Below, one piece after another: positions 50,427 through 58,911 of a stretch of 64,000 nt of DNA. This DNA comes from Anaerolineales bacterium (GTDB taxonomy: Bacteria > Chloroflexota > Anaerolineae > 4572-78 > J111): positions 806,001-870,000 of the forward strand of contig JABTUK010000002.1 of assembly GCA_015075405.1 (NCBI GenBank), read 5' to 3'. Both the position numbers and the translations under genes were made by a program. The notes under the pieces were generated by a model that ran no database searches, was not told the DNA's origin, and worked only from the letters and a program-made list of their open reading frames with translations. Every line of letters begins with the position of its first letter. The stretch's first letter is position 1.

Positions 50427-51941
50427 TCACCTGCGAGCAAAAACGGTTGCCATCTTATCCTGGTAGAGGGTATCCCAGGCAGGGTCGCCCTTAAGAAATC
50501 GGGCCAGGGTGCTATCGCTCTCTATCAACACCAGATTAACCCCATCCTCAGCCAGCGCCTGCTGCCAGCCCTCGCCGCCGGAAACCACGTCGAGATAGCG
50601 CCGGATGAAGACATCATCGTATAAATCGGTGCGGCCATCAATGTAGACCGGATAATCCGGCCATAGTTTGAAGATGAGATACCCGCCCCAATTATAACTG
50701 TTGAAAAGCGGGCCGGCCGGCCTGGTTTGCTGGATAAATTCGACGGCTTTGGCCGGCAGCCCCTCTTGTTCCGCTTTGATGGCCTCCTGTGGATTCAGGG
50801 CTATGCCTATTTTCAACAGCGCAGCGAAGACAACCAACCCCAACAAAATCCAATTGAGGCGAGAGGAAGAAAGGGAACTGGTAGGAACTGAGGGAACTAA
50901 AGGAACTTGGGAAGTTTCCTCAGTTCCCTCAAGTTCCCTTGAGACCCTTTTTCTCTCTCCCGGCAGATACTGCCCCCAGGCCGCATCGGTGGAGCGGGCC
51001 AGGGCGGGCACGGCCAGCAGGCCAAACAGGCCGATGTTGCGGGCCGCAAAAAGGCTCCAAAATGTCCACAGGCCCAATACAGCCAGGTCGGTCCAATCGG
51101 CCCGGCGGGTCGAGCGGCCCAGCGCCGCCAGGGTCAGCAGCAGCATGCCAATAAACGGCCAGGTAAAAAGCAGGTGGAAATCGGGGCTGCGCCACTCCTG
51201 GATAAAATCGCGCAGCGCGCCAATACCGACGGTGCGGAAAGGGTAAAGCCACATCTGCCAGCCGTGCGGGTTGACCACCACCAGGGCAAAACCGATAGCC
51301 CCCACCACCAGCAACGGGCCAAGCTGCGGCCAGGCGACCACCGGGTCTTCGCTGTGACCGGTCAGATTGTTGAAAATTTCTCCGACGATGTAAACACCTA
51401 GCAGCATAAAGGCAATAGCATAGCCGCCGTGAATGTTGACCCACAGCAGCACAATCAGCGGGAAGGCGTAAATCCAGCGCGAGCCGGCCCGCTTGTACTT
51501 TTCGAGCAGCACCAGCACCAGACCGGCCAGCAAGAAAGAAACCATCTGCGGCCGGGCCACCCAAATGACGGCCGAGGTAATCGCCCCCAAAATCATGACA
51601 AAGGCACGGATGTATAAATTGCCCGGCGTCACCTGCCAGACCAGCCCAAAGGTCAGCGTGACCAACGCTGCCAGCCCCAGGCTCAGGCCCGGCCAGCCGC
51701 CCAGGGCGTATAGGCTGTACCAAAAAACCTGGGCCAGCCAGCCGTGATCAATCCAGGCTGCGCCGGCGCGGGTGTGGGAAAAGGGGTCGGTGGTGGGCAC
51801 GGTTTGATTTTCCAGGATATATTGGCCGGAGCGCAGATGCCACCAGGTATCGGTGTCGGCGGGCAGACGGACGGCCATGGTGAAGATGGCGATAAAGACA
51901 ATCGCTATCAGCAGACGGGGGAGGGTCAAAGACCTGTTCAT
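50427..51941 (-). CDS. Polytopic membrane protein, possible glycosyltransferase-C-like
   Basis: A 504-residue protein with about ten to eleven membrane helices and an early periplasmic loop rich in Asp and Trp (LPADTDTWWHLRSGQYILE, then DHGWLAQVFWYSLYALGGWP), reminiscent of GT-C/PMT-type proteins, though no family motif is certain. Helices run to about residue 390; the C-terminal ~110 residues form a soluble domain (YIDGRTDLYDDVFIRRYLDV). Residues about 334-357 (RELEGTEETSQVPLVPSVP) are encoded by a micro-repeat hairpin inserted in frame. Start ATG 51941 overlaps the upstream DUF5615 gene end. Confidence 0.72.
   Translation of the reverse strand: MNRSLTLPRLLIAIVFIAIFTMAVRLPADTDTWWHLRSGQYILENQTVPTTDPFSHTRAGAAWIDHGWLAQVFWYSLYALGGWPGLSLGLAALVTLTFGLVWQVTPGNLYIRAFVMILGAITSAVIWVARPQMVSFLLAGLVLVLLEKYKRAGSRWIYAFPLIVLLWVNIHGGYAIAFMLLGVYIVGEIFNNLTGHSEDPVVAWPQLGPLLVVGAIGFALVVVNPHGWQMWLYPFRTVGIGALRDFIQEWRSPDFHLLFTWPFIGMLLLTLAALGRSTRRADWTDLAVLGLWTFWSLFAARNIGLFGLLAVPALARSTDAAWGQYLPGERKRVSRELEGTEETSQVPLVPSVPTSSLSSSRLNWILLGLVVFAALLKIGIALNPQEAIKAEQEGLPAKAVEFIQQTRPAGPLFNSYNWGGYLIFKLWPDYPVYIDGRTDLYDDVFIRRYLDVVSGGEGWQQALAEDGVNLVLIESDSTLARFLKGDPAWDTLYQDKMATVFARR
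50873..50942. repeat. Micro-repeat hairpin inside a coding gene
   Basis: GGGAACTGGTAGGAACTGAG and further GGAACT units (50874-50909) face TTTCCTCAGTTCCCTCAAG and TTCCC (50915-50938). The length keeps the reading frame of the membrane protein gene. Same word as 50270-50328. Confidence 0.8.
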
Positions 51942-52314
51942 CTAAACTCTGTCAGATAGCGAATGGTATTGACCATTTCGCCAGCGGAGACGGTGTTCAG
52001 AAATCTTAACACCCGACGCAATAATTCACCTAATTGCCGCCGGGTAAACTGATCGGACAGCAAGATACCGGCATGTTGACGACCTTCGGCTACCCACCGC
52101 TGGGCCAATAGCACAAAATCACGCTCGTTAAAGGTTAACAGAACCATATCATGTGTAGCGCATAGATTAGGTGCGCCTCATCGAGTTGTTCCATCATCCC
52201 AACTTCATAGGCGCTGTGAGCCTTGAAGCCACGCTGACGTATCAGGACTGCCAGTTGGCTGGTCACATCCTCATCGGTGTACAAGGAGGCGAACAGAGGA
52301 ACTTGTTCAGGCAT
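51938..52314 (-). CDS. DUF5615 PIN-like toxin component (one frameshift)
   Basis: ATG 52314 gives MPEQVPLFASLYTDEDVTSQ and LAVLIRQRGFKAHSAYEVGM, the N-terminus of DUF5615 PIN-like proteins with the early acidic residue. It breaks near 52155. The rest reads MVLLTFNERDFVLLAQRWVA to the stop at 51938, including the NERDF motif. About 125 residues together. It overlaps the DUF433 gene by 8 nt. DUF433-DUF5615 pairs are predicted toxin-antitoxin modules, with the PIN-like part a possible RNase. Confidence 0.72.
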
Positions 52315-52741
52315 AGGAGTCAGAGAAGGTAATTACTCCATCCTCATCCATCTTGGCCCTGGTATCGGCTAACACCTGCCCGATCCGGTTTTCCATAATC
52401 TCAGCTTCAACCTCTTTCTGATGATCGAGATAATAACTGATAGCATCATAGATAGCGGCTGGTTCGAGGTGCGGATAACTCTGCCCAATTTCTTCCGGGC
52501 TATCTCCGGCTTTCCACATAGCCGCAATGAGCCAAACAGGGATGTTGCTGCCACGCAAGATAGGCCGCCCTCCCCGAAATCCCTCCCGGCGCAGGATATA
52601 AGGATGATCGGTCAATTGCACATGGGCAAGGAGCATTTCGTCGGCTAATTCCTGCAGGGGGCGCTGAGTAGCCTGAGCGCGTTGCTCCAGTAATTCATAA
52701 GTTATCTGTGATACGGTCAAGGTTGCAGCCATACGCGACAT
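52307..52741 (-). CDS. DUF433 antitoxin-like protein
   Basis: A 144-residue protein. The N-terminal region (about 1-55) may be a ribbon or helix DNA-binding segment (VSQITYELLEQRAQATQRPL). Residues about 56-115 are a DUF433 winged helix: YILRREGFRGGRPILRGSNI, PVWLIAAMWKAGDSPEEIGQ and LEPAAIYDAISYYLDHQKEV. It starts at ATG 52741 behind CTGGAGAT and overlaps the DUF5615 gene. Likely the antitoxin and autorepressor. Confidence 0.8.
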   Translation of the reverse strand: MSRMAATLTVSQITYELLEQRAQATQRPLQELADEMLLAHVQLTDHPYILRREGFRGGRPILRGSNIPVWLIAAMWKAGDSPEEIGQSYPHLEPAAIYDAISYYLDHQKEVEAEIMENRIGQVLADTRAKMDEDGVITFSDSYA

Positions 52742-53112
52742 AGAATATATCTCCAGATAAATTGATTGGGTGACAACTCAAATTATAACATTCTCAAAGG
52801 AGAGTACAAAATGCCAAACCTGATGCGAACCAAGATTTTCGACAATAGATTGCACCCCTTAAGGTTCATTGATAAAATGATGGGGTAAGGGTTTGCCGGT
52901 CCGACCTGTTTGGATCAGTCCTGATTTAAACACGTCAAAATCCCTTTAAACCTCTCTAAACTATTGCAAATCGAATAGTTTTGGAATGAAATTGAAATGT
53001 TATCGGCGCAAATTTGTGGTATGATAATTAAAGATACGGCTTGTTGTGGTTTTTACCGATAACGAAACGTTTAAAGTAAACCCGTGTTCCTTCAAGATGC
53101 AGGAGCGAAACG
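52742..53112. other. Gap upstream of the ATPase cluster
   Basis: Contains a 25-codon reading (52811-52888, MPNLMRTKIFDNRL) behind a good AAAGGAGAGTA ribosome site, possibly a small peptide or truncated gene, and an extended -10 box TGG-TATGAT (53020-53025) that may drive the ATPase cluster. No repeat hairpin was seen here. Confidence 0.4.
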
Positions 53113-55623
53113 ATGAGTGAAACTTCTCCACCTCAAGCCAATAACCCGTACATTGTAGGTAGACCGGTTGAACGTGAGACCTTGTATGGCCGGGACGATG
53201 TTTTTAGATTTGTTTACGACACCCTGGCCTCTTCGCGACAAAATGCCGTCGTATTGTATGGTCAAAGACGGTCGGGCAAAACTTCGATCCTGCGCGAATT
53301 GCCCCATCGCTTGCCGCCGGAAAAATTTCGCTTTACCTTTTTTGACCTGCAAGGCCAGGCCAAGCTCGATCTGGCCGAGGTGTTGTTTAATTTAGCCGGG
53401 GCCATTGCCGAAACGCTCCAGCTTACCCCGCCCAATAAACAAGATTTTCAAGCCGACAAAGATTATTTTCGCAAAATTTTTCTACCCATTGTCTGGCAAA
53501 AACTGGCCGGACGGCGGCTGTTATTATTATTTGATGAATTTGAGGTTCCCAGCGAAAGCGCCGACAAAGAGATAAAGGATAAAGCCGAACAAGAATTTTA
53601 TCCCTACATGCGGGATTTGCTGGATAAAGAAAAACGCCTTTCTTTTGTTTTTGTGGTGGGCCGGCGTATTGACGATTTAGCCCATTGGGTTAAGCGGGTT
53701 TTCAAAGAGGCGCAGTACAAAAAAATTGGCCTGCTGCAAAAATCAGAAGCCATTGACCTGATTACCCGCCCGGCCGATATGCTTTTAAATTACAACCCGG
53801 AGGCCATTGAAGCCATTCTAAACCTCACCTCCGGCCACCCCTTTTTTACCCAATTAATCTGTTTTGAATTATTCAATTATGCCCAAAAACACAACATTAA
53901 AACAATTGTGGCTGCCGATGTAGCTGCTATTGTCAGTTCGGCCCTTGAATCGGGCAAACCGGCCTTTACCTGGTTGTGGGACGCTATTTCAACCTCCGGC
54001 CAGATTTACCTGGCCGCTATCGCTCATCTTCATGCCGAAAATCAAAAAGCCAATAAAGACGCTATTCAGGCCGCGCTCGACAAATTTAGAATTAGACGCG
54101 GCGCAGATTGGAGCAACGCGCCCCGTGAGTTGACCGATTGGGATATTCTACGGGATAACAGCAGTGATGACCTGCAATTTGTGGTCAGGCTCATGGAATT
54201 GTGGGTGCAGGAGTCGCACGGCCTGCGAGAAATGAAGGCCACCCTGACTCAAGAAGGTGAGGGGGACTTTAAAAAAGCCAGAGCTTTAGTTCAAAACGGC
54301 CAGCCTGAACAGGCTGTTAAAGCCTTGCGCGATTTGCTGACCATGAACCCCAATCACTTGGGCGCTCAATTAGCCCTGGCCCGACTTTTGCTCGATCAGA
54401 AAAAGATTAAAGAGGCGGTTGATGCTTTTGAAGATGCTTTTTGGCTGGATGAGGATGTAGGGCGCGATGGCCTGGTTGACGCCCGGCTGGCCATGGCCCA
54501 GGCCCTTGAAGAAAATCAGCACTATGTTGAAGCCGCTTTACATTACCGGCGGGTTTTAGAATTAAAGCGCGACGAATACCGGGTACAGGAAAAACTACGC
54601 GTTTTGTACGATCAGGGCCGCAAAGCCGCCGCCGCCGGAGATTGGGCCAGGGCTGCTCACTTTCTGGAGCGCGTCACCGATATTGATAAGCAATACAAAG
54701 ACGCTCATCACCGCCGTGACAGCGCCTATCACCGGGCCAAAACTTCCTCCCAACCGCTCGAACCCACCATTTCTACGGCGCCCCCTACCTCAACCACGCT
54801 CAGGGCGCTTATGCCCATACTGGGTTCCATAGCCGTTTTGCTGCTTTTATTAGGCGGCGTAAGTGGTTGGCTTATTTTGAATGGCTTTGTTCTGGCGCCC
54901 CCAACAGCCACCCAGGCTATCGCTCTGGTCAGCGAAACTCCGCCGGCAGTGTTGCCTACGCCCAGCGCAACCCCGGAGCCGACCCAAACTCCCATGCCAG
55001 CCAGTACCGATACGCCGACCCCTACTGAAATCCCTGCTTCACCCCCCCCTGATACGCCAACACCGACCCCAACCGATACGCCAACGCCGACCCCAACCAA
55101 TACGCTGACCCCAACCCCTACCAAAACCCCGCTTCCATCACCAACTGCTACCCCCCAGCCAACTCAAACACCGATAATTATTCAAGTAGTGGTTACCGCT
55201 ACCCCTACCGCCACCCCATCACCACTGCCAACCTTACCACCGCCCCAACTGCTCTCACCGCCAAACCTGGACTTGCAAACAGGCACGGGGGTGTTTAACG
55301 GTCGGGCCAACCAACCGCGTCTGGAGTGGTCGCCTGTGCTAAATTTGGGTCAAAACGACTTTTACACGGTTTCCGTATCTTTTCCCTCGGCCAAGGGAGA
55401 AGGGGGAATGTTTTTTGGCGGGGTAACCACCAAAGCTACTTTTTGGGATGTGCCGCAAAGTTTTTATGATGATGTCAGCGGCGCTCAACGCGATTTTACA
55501 TGGTCTATTGTTATTTCTCGCTTTCAAGAGGTTAAACCAAACGCCCAGGGCGGAGTTGACCCGGTGGGAGACGGCCAGGAAGTGAGCCAGCGCAGCCAGG
55601 AACGCACCTTCCGCTGGAATTAA
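53113..55623 (+). CDS. Membrane-anchored P-loop ATPase-TPR protein with outside beta domain
   Basis: An 836-residue protein. The N-terminal motif NPYIVGRPVERETLYGR (11-27) leads into a STAND/AAA_16-like ATPase: Walker A GQRRSGKT (50-57), Walker B LLLLFDE (136-142), a VVGRR sensor, and a winged-helix part with SGHPFFTQLICFEL. TPR-like repeats follow (about 385-555), then one membrane helix (about 565-590), a Pro/Thr linker (about 596-690), and a C-terminal beta domain (about 695-836). The ATPase and TPRs are cytosolic, the beta domain outside. First of three related genes; 115 nt to the next. Function unknown; a transmembrane sensor is the best guess. Confidence 0.75.
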   Translation: MSETSPPQANNPYIVGRPVERETLYGRDDVFRFVYDTLASSRQNAVVLYGQRRSGKTSILRELPHRLPPEKFRFTFFDLQGQAKLDLAEVLFNLAGAIAETLQLTPPNKQDFQADKDYFRKIFLPIVWQKLAGRRLLLLFDEFEVPSESADKEIKDKAEQEFYPYMRDLLDKEKRLSFVFVVGRRIDDLAHWVKRVFKEAQYKKIGLLQKSEAIDLITRPADMLLNYNPEAIEAILNLTSGHPFFTQLICFELFNYAQKHNIKTIVAADVAAIVSSALESGKPAFTWLWDAISTSGQIYLAAIAHLHAENQKANKDAIQAALDKFRIRRGADWSNAPRELTDWDILRDNSSDDLQFVVRLMELWVQESHGLREMKATLTQEGEGDFKKARALVQNGQPEQAVKALRDLLTMNPNHLGAQLALARLLLDQKKIKEAVDAFEDAFWLDEDVGRDGLVDARLAMAQALEENQHYVEAALHYRRVLELKRDEYRVQEKLRVLYDQGRKAAAAGDWARAAHFLERVTDIDKQYKDAHHRRDSAYHRAKTSSQPLEPTISTAPPTSTTLRALMPILGSIAVLLLLLGGVSGWLILNGFVLAPPTATQAIALVSETPPAVLPTPSATPEPTQTPMPASTDTPTPTEIPASPPPDTPTPTPTDTPTPTPTNTLTPTPTKTPLPSPTATPQPTQTPIIIQVVVTATPTATPSPLPTLPPPQLLSPPNLDLQTGTGVFNGRANQPRLEWSPVLNLGQNDFYTVSVSFPSAKGEGGMFFGGVTTKATFWDVPQSFYDDVSGAQRDFTWSIVISRFQEVKPNAQGGVDPVGDGQEVSQRSQERTFRWN

Positions 55624-55738
55624 TAACCCTGGCAAAAAGTACCGCGCCATACCCTAGACAGAGGGATGGCTTTAATTTACAATAAAGGCAGCTTCTGTTT
55701 TTGCAGATGTTCCTTAAAACCAGGTCCCGCGAAGCAGC

Positions 55739-58700
55739 ATGTCTAACGAGTTAACCAGTAACCCTTACGTTGTTGGCCCTCCCGTATCGGGCGAGAGCCT
55801 TTATGGCCGCCAGGAAGTTTTTCGATTTGTTCAGGAGTCTTTGACCGGCCCTACCAATCGAGTCATCGTCCTGCATGGCCAGCGCCGGGTTGGCAAGAGT
55901 TCGGTGCTGCAAGAACTGTACCTGCATCGTTTACCGCCGGAGAAATATTGCGCCGTCCGGTTGGATGTCCAAGGCCAGGCCCATACCCCATTTGATGCCG
56001 CCGTTTACGATCTGGCCGTCCAAATTGCCGAAGGGGTTGGCCTGCCCGAACCCACTCCGGCGGATTTTGAGGATAATCCCGCCTATTTTCTGCGCACATT
56101 TCTCCCCACCGCCCTGGCCTCGTTGGGCCAGCGCCGCCTGGTGATTATGATGGATGAGTTTGATGCGCTCATCAACGACAGCGATGGGGCGTTACCCCTG
56201 GACGAAGCCAGCACCGGGATGCGCTTTTTGCCTCTGTTACAACATATCCTCGACAACCACGCTTTTGAAAAAATGGTGTTTGTGCTGGTAATTGGGCGCA
56301 GCCTGGAAAAGTTACCTCCTTCGTTCAATCAACTTATTCGCGGGGCGCGCTTCAATCACATCTGGCTCCTCTCCACCAATGAAGCGGTGGCCTTGATCAC
56401 CAAGCCCATTGCCGGCGTCTTAACCTATGAGCCGCCCGCCATTGAGCGGATTTTGCGCTATACCTCGGGCCATCCTTATTTTACCCAATTGCTCTGTTAC
56501 GAACTTTTCAACCGGGCCAAGCGACAGCAGCGAAACATTATCGAAGCTGATGATGTGGAACAAGTTATTGATACAGCCCTGGAAACGGGTGAGCCGGCTT
56601 TTGTGTGGTTGTGGGATGCCCTGAGCATTGCCGAACGCTTGCTGGTTTCAACCATCGGCTCGGTTACAACCGAGGGCGGCATAGCCCGGCGAGACAATAT
56701 TCAAGCGATCTTAAACGACAACCGCATCCGCCTGGGCAGCGTGGATTTGGTTGAGGCGACCAATCACCTGGTTGGAGAAAACGTGCTCGAATTTGCCGAA
56801 CAGGATGGGGTGCGTTTTAAGGTGGAATTGGTGTGTCGCTGGGTCAGGCAGAATCACCACCTCAACCTGGAAAAATTAAAAATTTCCGAAATGAGCCGCA
56901 CCGCCAGCCAGGCTTACACAAAAGGCCGGCTGGCCCACGAGCAGGGCGATTTGGACGCGGCCAGCGAGGCTTATCGCCTGGCCCTGCGTGATAACCCCAA
57001 TCATTTCAACGCCCAGTTGGGCCTGGCCCAGGTCCTCCAGCAGCAGGGCAAATTGGAAGAAGCGGTCAAAGAGTTTGAAAACGCCTACTGGTTAAATGAA
57101 GATTCCAGCCGGGAAGCCCTGGTTGAAGCCCGGCTGGCCCTGGCCGAAAGCCTGGAGGAAAAGGCCGAAACCATCGAAGCAGCCGTTCATTACCGGCGTA
57201 TTTACAAAATAGCGCCCCAAAATCGCCGCTTGCAGGAAAAATTAAAAGTTCTGTTTGAAAAAGGTCGTCAGGCTTGCAGCAAGGGTCTCTGGCCCGAAGC
57301 GGTTGAACATTTTGAGCGCGTACTGGATATTGACCCCACCTATCCTGACGCCGGGCAAAACCTGGTGGATACCCTCCAGACCCAGGGGCGGGCCGCTGAA
57401 AAGGCGGCTGATTGGTTTCAGGCCGCCCAGGCCTTTCGACGGGTGACCGAGCTTGACCCGCAGAATGAAGAAGCCATTCAACGTCGAGACGCCGCGGAAG
57501 CCAGGCTCCCTAAACCCAAAGCGACCTCGGTTAAACCACCCCGTCCTCGAAACTGGGCAACGGCGGGGATTATCGCCGTGCTGGCTTTGTTCGCTTGCTT
57601 AATCGCCTGGTTCCTGGCAGATAGCAATATCTTTAACCCTCCTCAGACCACAACTTCTGTCGCGATGGTTGACACACCGCTTCCGCCGCCAGCCACCCCA
57701 ACCCCAAAACCAACCCAAGTTCCAACACTCCCACCCCCGCCAACCGCCACCTCTTCACCAACCCCATCCACCGCCGCCGCCCTGCCCGAATCACCCACCC
57801 GCCCACCGGCAACTTTAACGCCAACACTCACCCCGACCCCAACAGCTACGGCTACGGCTACGGCTACGCCGACACCCACTTCCACGGCCACTCACACCGC
57901 CACCCCCACCTCAACCCCAACTCACACTGCCACGCCTACCCCTATACCTGCGCCTCTCCCTCCCGGCGAAGCCTTGGATATAGATTTGAACCCGCAAAAT
58001 CCGGCAGAGCTATGGGCGCTGTTAAAAAACGGCAGCGTTTATCGCACCCGAGATGGCGGCCATATTTGGGTTGAGGTCCCGCTTGTCCTGCCGGCCGGGG
58101 GTCTGAGCATGCTGACTTTTGCGCCCGGCCAGACTAAGGTGATCTATATTGGCGCCACCGGGAAAATTATTAAATCGGTAGATGGGGGCGAAACCTGGCA
58201 AGCCTATCCTTTACCCGGCGGCCTGGTTCAAGTTAATGATCTGGCGATTGCCGGAAGTAACCCCAGCCTTGTCTACGCCGCTACCGCCGGGGGCATGCTG
58301 ATTAGCCTGGATGGCGGCGCAACCTGGGTTAACGGCAAAAAAGCCGACGGCGCGGCTTTACAAACGCCGCTGTATACCGTAGCCATTGAAGCAGGTCAAG
58401 ATAGCCCCATTTATACCGCCGGAGAAGGCGATGTGATTTATCGCGCCGATGGCCCGCAACATAGCTGGCAAGCTTTTCAATGCCCGGATTGCCGGCAGGC
58501 CATCTACGCTCTGGCCGTCAGGGGTGACACAGTTTACGCCGGCGGCGCTTTGGCTACATTGGTACGGAGCGACAATCAAGGCAGTAGTTGGAGTAAAGTT
58601 AACAGCGGCATTCCCACCGCTTTAGTGCCCACCCTTAATATTTCCAGGATTGTCCCCGGCCCGGCTGACATCCTTTATGCCGGCACAGGATTCAAGGCCA

Positions 58701-58900
58701 GCAATGATGATGGTTTGGGGGCTATCCAGAGTATAAATGGCGGTGGTCGTTGGACTTACCTGCCCTTACCGGAGCCAAGAAACACCTATCACGTTCAAAA
58801 TATTGTCCTTGATCCCACCCATCCCAACATCATTTACATCGCCGGTTTTGGCGGAGTCTATAAATTTGAAGTTGACAGGCAAATTTGGATCAAGCAATAG
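55739..58900 (+). CDS. Membrane-anchored P-loop ATPase-TPR protein with outside BNR propeller
   Basis: A 1053-residue paralogue of the preceding gene. NPYVVGPPVSGESLYGR (8-24), Walker A GQRRVGKS (47-54), Walker B LVIMMDEFDAL, SGHPYFTQLLCYELF, TPRs (about 385-590), membrane helix (about 605-625) and a Pro/Thr linker (about 645-740). The outside domain is different: a propeller (about 745-1053) with five Asp-box motifs (TRDGGHIW, SVDGGETW, SLDGGATW, SDNQGSSW, SINGGGRW). So the ATPase core is conserved while the outside part is swapped. The next gene begins 11 nt after the stop. Confidence 0.77.
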   Translation: MSNELTSNPYVVGPPVSGESLYGRQEVFRFVQESLTGPTNRVIVLHGQRRVGKSSVLQELYLHRLPPEKYCAVRLDVQGQAHTPFDAAVYDLAVQIAEGVGLPEPTPADFEDNPAYFLRTFLPTALASLGQRRLVIMMDEFDALINDSDGALPLDEASTGMRFLPLLQHILDNHAFEKMVFVLVIGRSLEKLPPSFNQLIRGARFNHIWLLSTNEAVALITKPIAGVLTYEPPAIERILRYTSGHPYFTQLLCYELFNRAKRQQRNIIEADDVEQVIDTALETGEPAFVWLWDALSIAERLLVSTIGSVTTEGGIARRDNIQAILNDNRIRLGSVDLVEATNHLVGENVLEFAEQDGVRFKVELVCRWVRQNHHLNLEKLKISEMSRTASQAYTKGRLAHEQGDLDAASEAYRLALRDNPNHFNAQLGLAQVLQQQGKLEEAVKEFENAYWLNEDSSREALVEARLALAESLEEKAETIEAAVHYRRIYKIAPQNRRLQEKLKVLFEKGRQACSKGLWPEAVEHFERVLDIDPTYPDAGQNLVDTLQTQGRAAEKAADWFQAAQAFRRVTELDPQNEEAIQRRDAAEARLPKPKATSVKPPRPRNWATAGIIAVLALFACLIAWFLADSNIFNPPQTTTSVAMVDTPLPPPATPTPKPTQVPTLPPPPTATSSPTPSTAAALPESPTRPPATLTPTLTPTPTATATATATPTPTSTATHTATPTSTPTHTATPTPIPAPLPPGEALDIDLNPQNPAELWALLKNGSVYRTRDGGHIWVEVPLVLPAGGLSMLTFAPGQTKVIYIGATGKIIKSVDGGETWQAYPLPGGLVQVNDLAIAGSNPSLVYAATAGGMLISLDGGATWVNGKKADGAALQTPLYTVAIEAGQDSPIYTAGEGDVIYRADGPQHSWQAFQCPDCRQAIYALAVRGDTVYAGGALATLVRSDNQGSSWSKVNSGIPTALVPTLNISRIVPGPADILYAGTGFKASNDDGLGAIQSINGGGRWTYLPLPEPRNTYHVQNIVLDPTHPNIIYIAGFGGVYKFEVDRQIWIKQ

Positions 58901-58911
58901 AGAGAGAACTT

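Noticed and set aside
2623-50942. Micro-repeat arrays as CRISPR arrays
   Set aside because: Units are only 6-10 nt, there are no unique spacers of 30-40 nt, arms are inverted, and no cas genes are present.
57650-57960. Direct repeats of ACGGCTACGG/ACCCCAAC type as a repeat array
   Set aside because: They are codon-level repetition of the Thr/Pro linker in the ATPase-propeller protein, not a separate element.
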